Below, in pieces: positions 1 through 8,843 of a stretch of 64,000 bases of DNA. The translations under genes were made by a program, and so were the position numbers. The notes under the pieces were generated by a model that saw only the letters and a program-made list of their open reading frames with translations, did no database searches and had not been told where the DNA came from. Source of the DNA: CAZFGK01 sp964518635. GTDB taxonomy: Bacteria > Zixibacteria > MSB-5A5 > GN15 > FEB-12. Every line of letters begins with the position of its first letter. The stretch's first letter is position 1. Where the stretch lies: assembly GCA_964518635.1 (NCBI GenBank), contig CAZFGK010000017.1, positions 12,227-76,226 of the forward strand, given 5' to 3'.

Positions 1-38
1 GACGGGTGTGAAGTCGGTGACAAACACTTCACTTTTCG
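1..38 (+). repeat. palindromic repeat, copy 1 (cut by window edge)
   Basis: The window opens inside a repeat that begins GACGGGTGTGAAGTCG and is seen again in the same orientation at 1229. GTGAAGT at 8-14 and ACTTCAC at 26-32 form a perfect 7-bp stem around an 11-nt loop, and the second copy keeps the same stem and loop length. The left half (CACCCGT arm) lies outside the window. It sits immediately downstream of the propeller gene and may also act as its 3' hairpin. Confidence 0.6.
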
Positions 39-46
39 GCGTCCCG

Positions 47-1123
47 TCACTCCCACGGACCATCCTTTGTTACCGGGGAGAAAGATTTACCGTCATAGCG
101 GAAGAGCCCCATCCAACCGCCAAACCAAAACCGTCCTTTCCTGTCTTCAAGGATTGACAGAATCCCGTTCGTCTCCAGACCCGAGTCTTTGTAGAGATTC
201 GTGAATGATTTTCCATCGAACCGATAGACGCCATGGTTTTCAGCGGCGAACCAAATGTCTCCATTCTTGTCTTCATAGAAGGCCCCAACTTCGACACCAG
301 CTATTTGCCCGTCTTTGGTGAAGTTGGTAAACGTCTTGCCGTCGTAACGGCTCAATCCACCAAACATCGTCCCGATCCAAATGTATCCCACTTTGTCTTC
401 CATGAGAGAATACACATTGTTATCGCAAAGACCATCGGCAGTAGTGAGATGAGAAAACGTCTTGCCATCGAACTTGCAGATACCAAATCCATCCGTGCCA
501 AACCACATTGTTCCATTTCGATCTTGTATTGTGCATGTCACCCGATCATATGAGATGATAGACGTCGTGTCGCTTATCTTTGCCTTGGGAATGGGGAAAT
601 AGGTAAACGCATCTCCATCGAATTGATATACTCCTTTTGTATGGGCAACCCACATCAGACCGTCCTTGTCGATCGTGAATCCCCAAACGCCACTGTAACC
701 GTCATTTCTATCGTCGCCTATGGAGTATCTGGTAAATGACTTCCCATCATATTTGGTCAGCCCCCCATCGGAGCCGAACCAGACATTTCCCCCCGTATCT
801 TCTGCAATTCCCGAAATCCGCCCACCGACAACCCCCTTGTCCTCGCCAAAATACTCCAGGGTGTCGCCATCGTATCTCATAACACCGTAGTGATTCGTTC
901 CGAACCACAGATCTCCCCTACTATCCTCGAAAATCTCGCGCACCCAATGGCAAAGTTGCCCCTCATAATACACCGGCGCAAGAAATGGATCGGGAATCGG
1001 ACGCGGCACCGGAGTGATCGCGTTTTGTAACTCAGTGCTCGGGGAAGTCTGCGCAAGCAAGGATGCATCCACACCGAGAGAGCCAATAACTGCTACAATC
1101 ACTGCTAAAACTCGACGCTTCAT
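47..1123 (-). CDS. secreted beta-propeller protein of the two-component-regulator-propeller type
   Basis: The predicted 358-residue protein has an N-terminal signal peptide (basic KRR, hydrophobic stretch, ending near SLLAQ) followed by about seven repeats of roughly 43 residues with the pattern D-x-x-G-x-x-WFGT...G-x-x-RYDGK-x-F. These are Reg_prop repeats, which form blades of periplasmic sensor propellers. In hybrid two-component systems of Bacteroidetes such propellers are fused to a kinase; here the protein stops after the last blade, so it is a stand-alone exported propeller. A GTG lies three codons upstream, but the ATG at 1123 has GGGTG at better spacing. Palindromic repeat copies flank the gene on both sides. 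Its ligand cannot be told from the sequence; a partner role for the kinases encoded upstream is only an inference from proximity. Confidence 0.8.
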   Translation of the reverse strand: MKRRVLAVIVAVIGSLGVDASLLAQTSPSTELQNAITPVPRPIPDPFLAPVYYEGQLCHWVREIFEDSRGDLWFGTNHYGVMRYDGDTLEYFGEDKGVVGGRISGIAEDTGGNVWFGSDGGLTKYDGKSFTRYSIGDDRNDGYSGVWGFTIDKDGLMWVAHTKGVYQFDGDAFTYFPIPKAKISDTTSIISYDRVTCTIQDRNGTMWFGTDGFGICKFDGKTFSHLTTADGLCDNNVYSLMEDKVGYIWIGTMFGGLSRYDGKTFTNFTKDGQIAGVEVGAFYEDKNGDIWFAAENHGVYRFDGKSFTNLYKDSGLETNGILSILEDRKGRFWFGGWMGLFRYDGKSFSPVTKDGPWE

Positions 1124-1210
1124 TTTCAGCACCCTTCTTGGTTGCGTACATCTGTTATACTCAATGAAGCACTGGTTGTTCTGAGCCCCGGATCATGGTC
1201 CAATTCGGCA

Positions 1211-1266
1211 AGGTGGCGCACCCGTTCTGACGGGTGTGAAGTCGTTGGTGTGCACTTCACTTTTCT
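1211..1266 (+). repeat. palindromic repeat, copy 2 (double hairpin)
   Basis: Two consecutive inverted repeats: CACCCGT (1219-1225) with ACGGGTG (1230-1236) around a 4-nt loop, then GTGAAGT (1236-1242) with ACTTCAC (1254-1260) around an 11-nt loop. The right half matches copy 1 at the window start nearly base for base, and the left half matches copy 3 in inverse orientation. Confidence 0.65.
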
Positions 1267-1444
1267 ATAATTCACATTCATCCATCATCAAAAACGTGCC
1301 GCGTCTTCTCTCTTATCACGCGGCATTTGACTTTCGCCTAACATTTGCATTATTGACAACTCCAAGTCGAACTTGGTTGAGTGGCAGTATACAATCATAT
1401 TGCGAGTAAATGATACTGATCTAAAGGACCCGCTCTGCTCGTCA

Positions 1445-1485
1445 AACACACCACTGACTTCGCACCCTAAAACGGGTGCGCCACC
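1445..1485 (-). repeat. palindromic repeat, copy 3 (inverted)
   Basis: The reverse complement starts GGTGGCGCACCCGTTTTAGG and aligns with copy 2. The stem here is CGCACCC (1461-1467) with GGGTGCG (1474-1480) around 6 nt; relative to copy 2 both arms differ but pairing is kept. It lies 12 nt past the stop of the small acidic gene and may serve as its 3' hairpin, although no T-tract follows. Confidence 0.6.
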
Positions 1486-1497
1486 CAGCCTCTCATC

Positions 1498-1869
1498 TCA
1501 CCCAGAACTTGTGGGGGAGTCTTCATCCTCTTCGTTTTCTTCAAACAACTGAACACTTGAGATCTCAATGCAAATATTGGGGAAAGTTGCAGCGATTCTG
1601 CGAAGAACTTCTCCGGTAAAGTGAACAGTTGACTCGAGTGAGTAATAGTACACTGTAAACACCCAACGATGTCCCAGATTGAAATCAATCTCTACTTCAT
1701 TCTGCGCGGCCGAAATCTGATCTAGGATTGATAATGCATGCTCTTCTAAACTCGCACTTTCTCCTGCTGTAGTTTCAATTCTGAAACGAGTGTCACCGTC
1801 ATATCGCTTCGGATCGATTTCAAGATCGAGAAAACTGAAAGTTAACGTATCTCTCATCTTGCTGGTCAT
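1498..1869 (-). CDS. small acidic protein of unknown function
   Basis: A 123-residue protein I do not recognise. It begins with a beta-rich segment (TLTFSFLDLEID), continues with a helix rich in A/E/L and a hydrophobic strand (HRWVFTVYYYSL), and ends in a very acidic tail (EENEEDEDSP). There is no signal peptide or membrane segment, so it is probably cytoplasmic. Its ATG overlaps the TGA of the upstream response-regulator/kinase gene (ATGA), so the two are almost certainly translationally coupled. It could be a modulator of that kinase, but this rests only on position. Confidence 0.7.
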   Translation of the reverse strand: MTSKMRDTLTFSFLDLEIDPKRYDGDTRFRIETTAGESASLEEHALSILDQISAAQNEVEIDFNLGHRWVFTVYYYSLESTVHFTGEVLRRIAATFPNICIEISSVQLFEENEEDEDSPTSSG

Positions 1870-4016
1870 CCCTCCTTCACACTCGTCGGGAAGTAGACAG
1901 TAAATGTCGTCCCTTCGCCGAGGGAGGATTTTACTGATAGCGTTCCTCCGTGAGCGGATATGATTCGTTCGACGACGACAAGTCCGAGACCTGTGCCGGT
2001 CACTTTCGTGGTGTAGTAGCGATCGAAGATGCGCGAGAGCTTTTCTTTCGGGATGCCGACGCCAGTATCAATCACTCGCACCGCAAGATACTCATCCTTC
2101 TTATGCTCAGGACGTTCACTGATACCGACCACACTCAGCGAACCCCCACTCGGCATCGCATCAATGGCGTTGATAAAGAGATTCAGAAACATCTCGAGGA
2201 CCTGATTCCGATTAGCGATAACCTGCCAATCCTGGTCGTCATAGCGGGAGGAAAAACTGACATGATGCTTGGTCATCTCAGGAGTAACCAACTCGCTTGC
2301 CTTGGTGATCAGGTGACGGATATCGACTCGTGATGTTTCATACTTGTTGGGATTTGAAAAATCGACGAGTTCACGCACCAGCTCATTCATGCGGTGCACT
2401 TCACTCTCTGCGGTCAGAAAGAATTCAGACCCTTCGCAGATATCGGGATGACGCTGTTTGAGCAGTTGCAGTCCGCCGCTGATAGAGGTGAGTGGTTTGC
2501 GCAGATCATGAGAGATTTCAGAAATCATGTTACCCATGGTCATTAGTCGAGTTGCATTGAGCAATGCCCGCTCTTTTTCAAAGAGGAGCGCGGCTTGAGA
2601 GACCACCAGGCGAGCGAGTGACATATCCTCTTCAGTGTAGGCCCTATCCTGACTGCTGCCGAGCGTGAGCACATAGACAAGTTCACTGTTTCGCAGCACC
2701 GGAATCGCCATGAATGCGCGACCAAGTTGAATCAGTTTTGGCGAGATTTCGAGCTGATCACGGCAGACACGAGTGAAAGTATGAAGATCATCGAAATCGA
2801 GCGAGTCGACCGTGGCCGGTGGAATGTTCAATTGATCGATTGATATTTTTCGCAGATCGATCTTCCCACTTTCGGTCATAGGAAGCAGGGTGATCCCTGT
2901 GGCTCCATCCGGCACAAGACGCCCATCAGCTGCATTCCACGAGAACCAGATGGAATAGTCTATCGGAAAGACACGTGACAATTTCTGCGCGAGAAGTTCA
3001 CGAAACTTGTCAAATGATTTGAGTGTCGGCAATGCGGTCGATAACTCATTGAGAATTTCGAATTCAACCAGTCGTCTGCGGCTCTTTTCAAATTGATGCG
3101 CGTCATCGACTGCAACTGCTGCCTGCGCAGCAAATGTGACCAGCAGACGAAGGTCATCGTTACCAAAAGGAACTCCGCCATGCTTATCCGCAAGATTGAT
3201 AACACCGAGTACTTCATTCTTGATACGCAATGGTGCGCAAAGCAATGAGCGTGAAGCATATCGTTCACGGTTACTACGACCAAATCGTGCATCTGACTCG
3301 AGGTTTTCGATGACAATTGGCTCAGCGGTGTTCGCAACATGTCCGGCGATCGACTCCCCTTTGGCAAGGCGAGTTTCCGCGACAATGTTCGGAGCGAGTC
3401 CAATAGAAGCCGCAATGTGAAGATACTCACGACGTTCATCAAAGAGCATGACTGAGCCGGTCTGTGCATCAGTAACGGATGCGGCAAGAGCGATGATTTG
3501 ACGGAGTAAGTCTTGAAGATTTGCAAGCGATCCAATTGACTTTCCTGCTTCATAGAGAGCATTCAGTTCGCCGACACGGCGATTCAACAGCAGGTTATTG
3601 AGTTTGAGTTCTTCAAGGAGATGCAGCCGGGCAAGTTCACTTCGGCGTTTATCAAGAGCGCGACGAACGGCGAGGAGTAATTGTGTGTAATTTACCGGCT
3701 TGAGGAGATAGTCGTATGCCCCCTGACCGATGGCGTCGATAGCAGTCTCCAATGACGCATAGCCGGTCATCAGAATCACCGGGATGCCATCATCATGTTC
3801 CTTTACAGCTCGAAGTACATCGAGCCCGTCATACTGCGGCATCTTTATATCAGAGACGACCAAGTCGACGCGATGATCGCGAAGAAACGCGATACCATCT
3901 GCTGATCGGGAAAAGGATGTGACATGATAACCATCATCGCGAAGGAGTGTCGCGAATGACTCCCCCATAGCCGGTTCGTCGTCGATGATGATGATCTGTC
4001 CACGTTCGTTTGACAT
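1866..4016 (-). CDS. hybrid response regulator / GAF / histidine kinase
   Basis: A 716-residue cytoplasmic signalling protein. Residues 1-125 form a receiver domain (IDDE at 11-14, phosphoacceptor Asp56, Lys in YLLKPV near 107). Residues about 160-305 are a GAF domain, and about 315-480 a second, more divergent GAF-like segment. A HisKA helix carries His503 (ISHDLRKPLTS), followed by an HATPase_c domain with N (LFINAID), G1 (DTGVGIP) and G2 (TGLGL) boxes. An N-terminal receiver before the kinase core implies that it takes phosphate or is allosterically set by another kinase; the GAF kinase gene only 6 nt upstream is the obvious candidate. No DNA-binding domain is present, so the output target is unknown. 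Confidence 0.9.
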   Translation of the reverse strand: MSNERGQIIIIDDEPAMGESFATLLRDDGYHVTSFSRSADGIAFLRDHRVDLVVSDIKMPQYDGLDVLRAVKEHDDGIPVILMTGYASLETAIDAIGQGAYDYLLKPVNYTQLLLAVRRALDKRRSELARLHLLEELKLNNLLLNRRVGELNALYEAGKSIGSLANLQDLLRQIIALAASVTDAQTGSVMLFDERREYLHIAASIGLAPNIVAETRLAKGESIAGHVANTAEPIVIENLESDARFGRSNRERYASRSLLCAPLRIKNEVLGVINLADKHGGVPFGNDDLRLLVTFAAQAAVAVDDAHQFEKSRRRLVEFEILNELSTALPTLKSFDKFRELLAQKLSRVFPIDYSIWFSWNAADGRLVPDGATGITLLPMTESGKIDLRKISIDQLNIPPATVDSLDFDDLHTFTRVCRDQLEISPKLIQLGRAFMAIPVLRNSELVYVLTLGSSQDRAYTEEDMSLARLVVSQAALLFEKERALLNATRLMTMGNMISEISHDLRKPLTSISGGLQLLKQRHPDICEGSEFFLTAESEVHRMNELVRELVDFSNPNKYETSRVDIRHLITKASELVTPEMTKHHVSFSSRYDDQDWQVIANRNQVLEMFLNLFINAIDAMPSGGSLSVVGISERPEHKKDEYLAVRVIDTGVGIPKEKLSRIFDRYYTTKVTGTGLGLVVVERIISAHGGTLSVKSSLGEGTTFTVYFPTSVKEG

Positions 4017-4022
4017 ACGTCC

Positions 4023-5477
4023 TTAATACCCCACTTGCCCGCTAAAAGGCGGAAATGTCATCACAAACGCGCTGGTTGATTCAGTTCGCTCATAAGTGAT
4101 ACTTCCGCGATGCGCCTTCATGATACTTGAGCAAACGGCGAGTCCGAGCCCGGTCCCCTGCCCGGCTGCTTTGGTTGTGACAAAGGGCTCGAATACTTTT
4201 TCACGCAGTTCGAGAGGGATACCTGGGCCGGAGTCTTCAACTCGCAGCACAATGGTGTTTTCAGATTTATGACAACTCATTCGAATGGAGCCCCCGTCTT
4301 CGCTCTGTTCGCGGATTGCATCACGAGCATTGATTATTAAATTGAGCAACACCTGTCGAATCTGTTCGGCTACTCCCAGAATAATGCACGATTCATCTGG
4401 TATCTCAATCGCAAGTGTGACTCGCCCGGAAGTAAGGGGTCGCTCCATCAGATTGCCGATTTCACGTACCAGCCCGCTGAGGTCGGTCGGGATCAGTTGA
4501 ACCGGATGCGGACGATGAAACTCCAGCAACTGCTTGACGATCCCGGCAATACGATCAATCTCATTGTCGACGATGTCGATATATTGTCGTCCCTGTTTTG
4601 CTTCGCCGATCCCTTTGCGAATCAGCAGGAGGTAATTCTTGATGATACCGAGCGGATTATTCACTTCATGAGCAACACGAGCGGACATCTCACCTAAAGC
4701 TGCGAGTTTTTCTGACTGGACCAGTGCTTCCTGTGTGTCACGCAAAAGTGTAGTCGCGCGACGTTCATTTTCGTACAACTGAGCATTCTGAAGTGCAACA
4801 GCGATCTGATTCCCAAGCACGGAGAGAAACTCAAGATCGTCGACTGAAAATGTTGAACGGGAAAACTTCTCACCGATCAGAAAGATGCCGATCAAGTTCG
4901 ACTTGTAGACCAATGGTACAACGACACCGGGAGTAAAAAGTTCAAGCAATGCCCGTTCATCTGAAAGCTCTTCTGGTAGCTGCTCAGAACGAAGTTCCAG
5001 CGGTCGGTTGAGTTGCTGAAGATGTTGCATCAGAGGGGATGAATCAGAAAGCTTGAAACGTGAGCAGGTGTCGACCGGCAACCCTTTGACCTGCATGAAT
5101 CGTAGAGACTGCTGGTCATCATCCGGTTTCAGAAAAATTACCGCACGTGAAGCGGACATCTGCCCCAGACAGGTCAGAAGGAAGCTATCGATGAGAGTCT
5201 TGGTTTCAAGCGTTCCGGCGATGTTGCGGCTGATTTCAAAAACGGTATAGAGATCAAAAATTTTTCTTCGAAGCTGGCGATTCGATTCGGTCAGAAGGGT
5301 AATGCGACGCTCATACTCTTCCGAATTGGTCGGTGTCCAGACCGACTGATTCGACTCGGCGACCAGCGCAGCCGGAAGAAGCGGTTTCTTAGATCGTGAT
5401 TTCCGATCTGATGAAACCGAAGTTGTCCTGGCTACTTTTTGTTTACGCGGCGATTCAGATTGCGGCGTCCGTGCCAT
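4023..5477 (-). CDS. soluble GAF-domain sensor histidine kinase
   Basis: A 484-residue protein with no signal peptide or transmembrane helix. A basic, Ser/Lys-rich leader (1-40) is followed by a short coiled coil (50-85), a GAF domain (about 85-233), a HisKA helix with His270 (VAHEVNNPLG, the NtrB/PAS-kinase H-box style) and an HATPase_c domain (about 330-480; NARDA, DSGPGIP, GTGLGL). It should autophosphorylate in response to a cytoplasmic ligand. Its start overlaps the 3' end of folC by 46 nt; GGAGAAG lies about 11 nt upstream of the ATG. It is followed after 6 nt by the REC-GAF-kinase gene, and the two probably form a phosphorelay. Confidence 0.88.
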   Translation of the reverse strand: MARTPQSESPRKQKVARTTSVSSDRKSRSKKPLLPAALVAESNQSVWTPTNSEEYERRITLLTESNRQLRRKIFDLYTVFEISRNIAGTLETKTLIDSFLLTCLGQMSASRAVIFLKPDDDQQSLRFMQVKGLPVDTCSRFKLSDSSPLMQHLQQLNRPLELRSEQLPEELSDERALLELFTPGVVVPLVYKSNLIGIFLIGEKFSRSTFSVDDLEFLSVLGNQIAVALQNAQLYENERRATTLLRDTQEALVQSEKLAALGEMSARVAHEVNNPLGIIKNYLLLIRKGIGEAKQGRQYIDIVDNEIDRIAGIVKQLLEFHRPHPVQLIPTDLSGLVREIGNLMERPLTSGRVTLAIEIPDESCIILGVAEQIRQVLLNLIINARDAIREQSEDGGSIRMSCHKSENTIVLRVEDSGPGIPLELREKVFEPFVTTKAAGQGTGLGLAVCSSIMKAHRGSITYERTESTSAFVMTFPPFSGQVGY

Positions 5478-6768
5478 TGCTGCTGATACTTCTCCATATA
5501 TTCGCCGACCAGATAATGCGATCCGACGATGGCAATAATATCGGCAGAACGGGAGCTTGCCGCTACTGTAGAAAGTGCCTCAGATAATGAGCGGACACCC
5601 GCAACCGGCACCTCACGAAAATTGAGATTTTCGATCAATTCTTCGGGAGTTGCGGTGCGATGTGTCGGGAGAGGAACAAGAATAAATTGCTTCGCTATTT
5701 TCCCCATCTCGTCAATGATCTCCTGGTGCTCTTTTTTCTTCACCAGCCCCAAAATGACGGTGGCATGCCGTCCGGGATAGAGGAGATTGAACGTCCGACG
5801 AACTGCCCCTGCGCCGCCCCGATTGTGGGCGAGATCGAGAATGACGGTCTGCCCGGACGGTGACTTGAGACGCTGAAATCTCCCCGGCCAATGAACTTCT
5901 TTAATGCCGGATCGTCTCGCTCCCGAAGAAATCTTCAACCCTCGCATATCGAGTATTTCGCATGCTTTCAAAACGAGTGCGGTATTGCGAAGTTGATGCA
6001 CACCCATCAATCCGGGACGAAATGCTCGGAGAGAAATCTGGTCTGACTGATAGTCAAGCCGAAGAGAATCGTCTTGAAAGGCGACGTTCGCCTTTCCTAG
6101 TTCATGGAGTTCCGCTCCAACAATTCTTGCAACCTGCTTCATGACACGCAGTGCAGGTTTCGGAAGGATACCGATCAAATGCGGAGTTTTTGGCTTCATG
6201 ATAGCCGCCTTCTCACTTGCGATCAGTTCCAGAGTCGGGCCGAGAATCTCCATATGGTCATAGCCGATGTCGGTGGTGATGGTCAGATCGGGGCGGAGTG
6301 AATTGGTGGCGTCGAGTCGACCGCCGAGACCAACTTCGATGACGGCGATATCACACTTCTGATCGGCGAAGTATTGAAAGCCGAGAAGAGTCAGCAGTTC
6401 GAAAAAAGTGACTTTTTTTTTACGAGATCGCTGTGATGCCGGCGAACGAAAGATGCCACCGCTTTTGCTGAAATGTTCTTCCCATTCACTCGAATGCGTT
6501 CACGAAAATCGACCAGATGCGGAGATGTAAAGAGTCCAGTCTTGTATCCTGCGCGAGTAAGCACACTGGCAAGCATGGCCGAAGTCGAACCCTTCCCATT
6601 CGTGCCGCCGACATGAATCGTCCGATAGCGATACTGAGGATTGCCGAGTTCGGCGAGATACTCATGGACATGCTCTAGCCCGAGTTTCATCCCGAAGAAT
6701 TCGCGCGAGAGGACAAATTTTTCAACCTCTCGATAGGTGCGAAGGGAGTCTCTGGATATCGGATTCAT
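5432..6768 (-). pseudogene. folC: folylpolyglutamate/dihydrofolate synthase, interrupted by a -1 frameshift
   Basis: Two reading frames together encode one FolC of about 445 residues. The first (6768 to about 6413) has the family N-terminus and the P-loop GTNGKGSTSAM; the second carries the Mur-ligase middle and C-terminal domains (DHMEILG near 6255, LDLAHNRGGAGA). Between them the second frame, read without its own ATG, gives TFFELLTLLGF and IAVIEVGLGGRLDATN, both diagnostic for FolC. The break lies in a run of nine A on the coding strand (complement of 6413-6421). In the zero frame the run ends A-AAA-AAG, and a -1 shift there restores the frame exactly. It may be a sequencing or assembly indel, a recent mutation, or true ribosomal or transcriptional slippage. 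No other damage is seen, so the gene is probably functional. FolC adds glutamates to folates. Confidence 0.85.
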
Positions 6769-6775
6769 TTGTTAC

Positions 6776-7630
6776 TTACGCTGCGTTCGAAGGGCGATAG
6801 AGATACTGGAGTAATTTCTGGATAGTGTCGCGGAGGTCTTTTCTATCGACGATTTTGTCCAAAAAGCCGTGATCGAGAAAAAACTCAGAGGACTGAAAAC
6901 CTTCAGGTAATTCCTGACCGATCGTCTGCTGAATCACACGCGGTCCGGCAAAGCCGAGAAGTGCTTTTGGTTCGGCAATGATGAGATCTCCAAGTGAAGC
7001 GAAAGAGGCCATCACCCCGGCGGTCGTTGGATTGGTCAGGACGGTAATATAGGGAAGCCCGCGCTTCCCGAGTACGGAGAGCAGACCAGATGTCTTCGCC
7101 ATCTGCATCAGAGAGAGAATCCCCTCCTGCATTCTGGCACCACCGGAACAGCAGACAAGGACTAGCGGAATGCGATGCTGGATGGCTCGTTCAATCGTGC
7201 GTGCGATTTTTTCGCCGACAACTGAGCCCATTGAACCACCGATAAATGCAAAGTCCATGATTCCGAACGAGACTTCGGTCCCGCCGATTCTGCCGAGTCC
7301 GGTGATCATCCCTTCGGTACCACCTGATTTCTCATTCGCCTCTTTTAGACGATCAGGATATCGCTTTGAGTCTTTGAACTGCAGCGGATCAACCGACCAG
7401 ACGGCGGTATCGAATTCGTCAAGTTTGCCGTCATCGAGAATAATCTGGATATATTTCCGGCTGGCGATGCGGAAATGGTAGTTGCAGCTGGGGCAAACCC
7501 AGAGCAATTGTTCCATTTTCTTGCTATAGACAATCTCGCCGCAGGAGGGACATTTTGTCCATACCCCTTCAGGGATATTCATTTTCTCCTGTGCGGAGAG
7601 TCCGGATTTAGTCTTACGAAACCATTCCAT
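6776..7630 (-). CDS. accD: acetyl-CoA carboxylase carboxyltransferase subunit beta
   Basis: A 284-residue protein, the usual length for AccD. It begins with a four-cysteine zinc ribbon (CPSCGE ... CPSCNY, residues about 27-49) and continues with the crotonase-like carboxyltransferase domain (GARMQEGILSLMQMAKT, TNPTTAGVMASFASLGD, GFAGPRVIQQT). With AccA it transfers the carboxyl group from biotin to acetyl-CoA to make malonyl-CoA for fatty-acid synthesis. accA is not in the window. It lies between rimI and folC, an accD-folC pairing also common in Proteobacteria and Firmicutes. Confidence 0.97.
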   Translation of the reverse strand: MEWFRKTKSGLSAQEKMNIPEGVWTKCPSCGEIVYSKKMEQLLWVCPSCNYHFRIASRKYIQIILDDGKLDEFDTAVWSVDPLQFKDSKRYPDRLKEANEKSGGTEGMITGLGRIGGTEVSFGIMDFAFIGGSMGSVVGEKIARTIERAIQHRIPLVLVCCSGGARMQEGILSLMQMAKTSGLLSVLGKRGLPYITVLTNPTTAGVMASFASLGDLIIAEPKALLGFAGPRVIQQTIGQELPEGFQSSEFFLDHGFLDKIVDRKDLRDTIQKLLQYLYRPSNAA

Positions 7631-7671
7631 TTCGTCTTGTCACCTCTGTAAAAGGTTGGGGCGATTCCCGG

Positions 7672-8157
7672 TCAAGATAACGAAGGGAGATGAACCGGTC
7701 GCCACATAACAATTGCATCCTCAATCGGATCGGCATAGTACGCCTTGCGTCGATACCCTTCCGCGAAACCGTGCTTGAGATAAAACCTTCGGGCGGCTTC
7801 ATTGGTCACACGGACTTCAAGGTACATTTTCTCCGCCGGTGAACGGCGGGCAACCGCAAACATATGCTCCAGCATCCGTTGAGCAACGCCTTTTCTTCGT
7901 ACGCCGGAATCGACCGCGATGTTTCCGATATGGAACTCATCGGCTGCCACGTACCAGCAGGCATACCCAACCACTGTTTCCATTCCCTCCGCATCCGCCG
8001 TCTGCGCGACGACACTCTGCCAGAATGACTCTCTGATGATCTCCACAAAAGAGTCCAGACTCCACGGATCGCTGTAGATCTCCGCCTCCAGTTCAACCAC
8101 ACGAGGAAGATCGGCGATCCGCATCGGGCGAAGGACGATGTCATGTGCTGCAGTCAT
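7672..8157 (-). CDS. rimI: ribosomal protein S18-alanine N-acetyltransferase
   Basis: A 161-residue GNAT acetyltransferase. It shows the acetyl-CoA loop VRRKGVAQRM (around residue 88) and the RimI-typical C-terminal pattern LEVRVTNEAARRFYLKHGF followed by a YYADPIEDAIVMWR end. RimI acetylates the N-terminal alanine of ribosomal protein S18 in E. coli. The gene follows tsaB, and the tsaB-rimI pairing is widespread, which favours RimI over a generic GNAT. Confidence 0.9.
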   Translation of the reverse strand: MTAAHDIVLRPMRIADLPRVVELEAEIYSDPWSLDSFVEIIRESFWQSVVAQTADAEGMETVVGYACWYVAADEFHIGNIAVDSGVRRKGVAQRMLEHMFAVARRSPAEKMYLEVRVTNEAARRFYLKHGFAEGYRRKAYYADPIEDAIVMWRPVHLPSLS

Positions 8158-8165
8158 GAGGATTC

Positions 8166-8843
8166 CTACCGCGACGGTCGGCGGAGCTCCCAGTTTCGCT
8201 CTGCAGTTGAAGCGAGCAGATAGAGCGGCTCCAGCGTGTGAAGATCATGACTGATCCCTTGCTCCAGCAACCAGCGTCCGTACATGAGTAAATCTGAGGC
8301 GTCATATTCGAAGTGTCGTATCTGCGGAGGGAGGGGTTGGTTTTCATTCCCGGGGAGATTAATGAGCCATATCTGCTGATCAATATCCTGCCCGAAGAGT
8401 TCGCGAGGTGATCCGGTACGGAGTGAATCAAGTTCCACCTTACCGGAAGAAAAACTAACCGACGCAAATTCATCACGGGTCAGTCGCACAACCGCAAGTT
8501 GTGACTCTGGATTATCGGCATGACGAGCGGCAAGTAGATCGAAAAGAGAAACACCCAGAATCGGAATTCGCCGCACCAGCGCGATCCCCTTCATCGCGGC
8601 AAGAGCGACACGAATTCCGGTGAATGATCCGGGACCGGTGCAGACAACAATCCCCGACAAAGCGCTTTGTTCGATGCCGGAAGATTCGAGGACTTGTTCA
8701 ATTTTACGAAAGAGCAATTGCCCATGACGTCTGCCGAGGTCATCACTTGATTTCACGAGGCGGTCTTCCCCGAAACTGACTGCCAGATGCAATGTTTCGG
8801 TTGACGCATCAACGGCTAGGAGATGATCAAACTGGAAAGTCAC
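8166..8843 (-). CDS. tsaB: tRNA t6A biosynthesis protein TsaB
   Basis: A 225-residue ASKHA-fold protein with the TsaB hallmarks LLAVDASTETLHLAV at the N-terminus and GPGSFTGIRVALAAMKGIA near residues 70-90. TsaB is the non-catalytic partner of TsaD and TsaE in forming threonylcarbamoyl-adenosine at position 37 of ANN-decoding tRNAs. Its ATG overlaps the stop of tsaE (ATGA). The C-terminal half is divergent, as is normal for the family. tsaD and tsaC are not in the window. Confidence 0.93.
   Translation of the reverse strand: MTFQFDHLLAVDASTETLHLAVSFGEDRLVKSSDDLGRRHGQLLFRKIEQVLESSGIEQSALSGIVVCTGPGSFTGIRVALAAMKGIALVRRIPILGVSLFDLLAARHADNPESQLAVVRLTRDEFASVSFSSGKVELDSLRTGSPRELFGQDIDQQIWLINLPGNENQPLPPQIRHFEYDASDLLMYGRWLLEQGISHDLHTLEPLYLLASTAERNWELRRPSR

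Larger units (their letters stand above)
1124..1497. other. intergenic region with two repeat copies
   Basis: This 374-nt stretch separates the signalling operon from the propeller gene. It holds two copies of the palindromic repeat in opposite orientation (1211-1266 and 1445-1485) and an AT-richer centre (about 1260-1440) without a convincing ORF. I saw no clear sigma70-type promoter for the downstream minus-strand gene. Confidence 0.5.

Noticed and set aside
1..1485. Possible integron or CRISPR-like array
   Set aside because: Only three repeat copies, in mixed orientation, without regular spacers, integrase or cas genes; the repeats lack attC core sites.
5432..6253. Separate gene for the C-terminal FolC part
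   Set aside because: Its first ATG falls inside a conserved FolC region and the upstream sequence of the same frame continues the family; it is the second half of a frameshifted folC.
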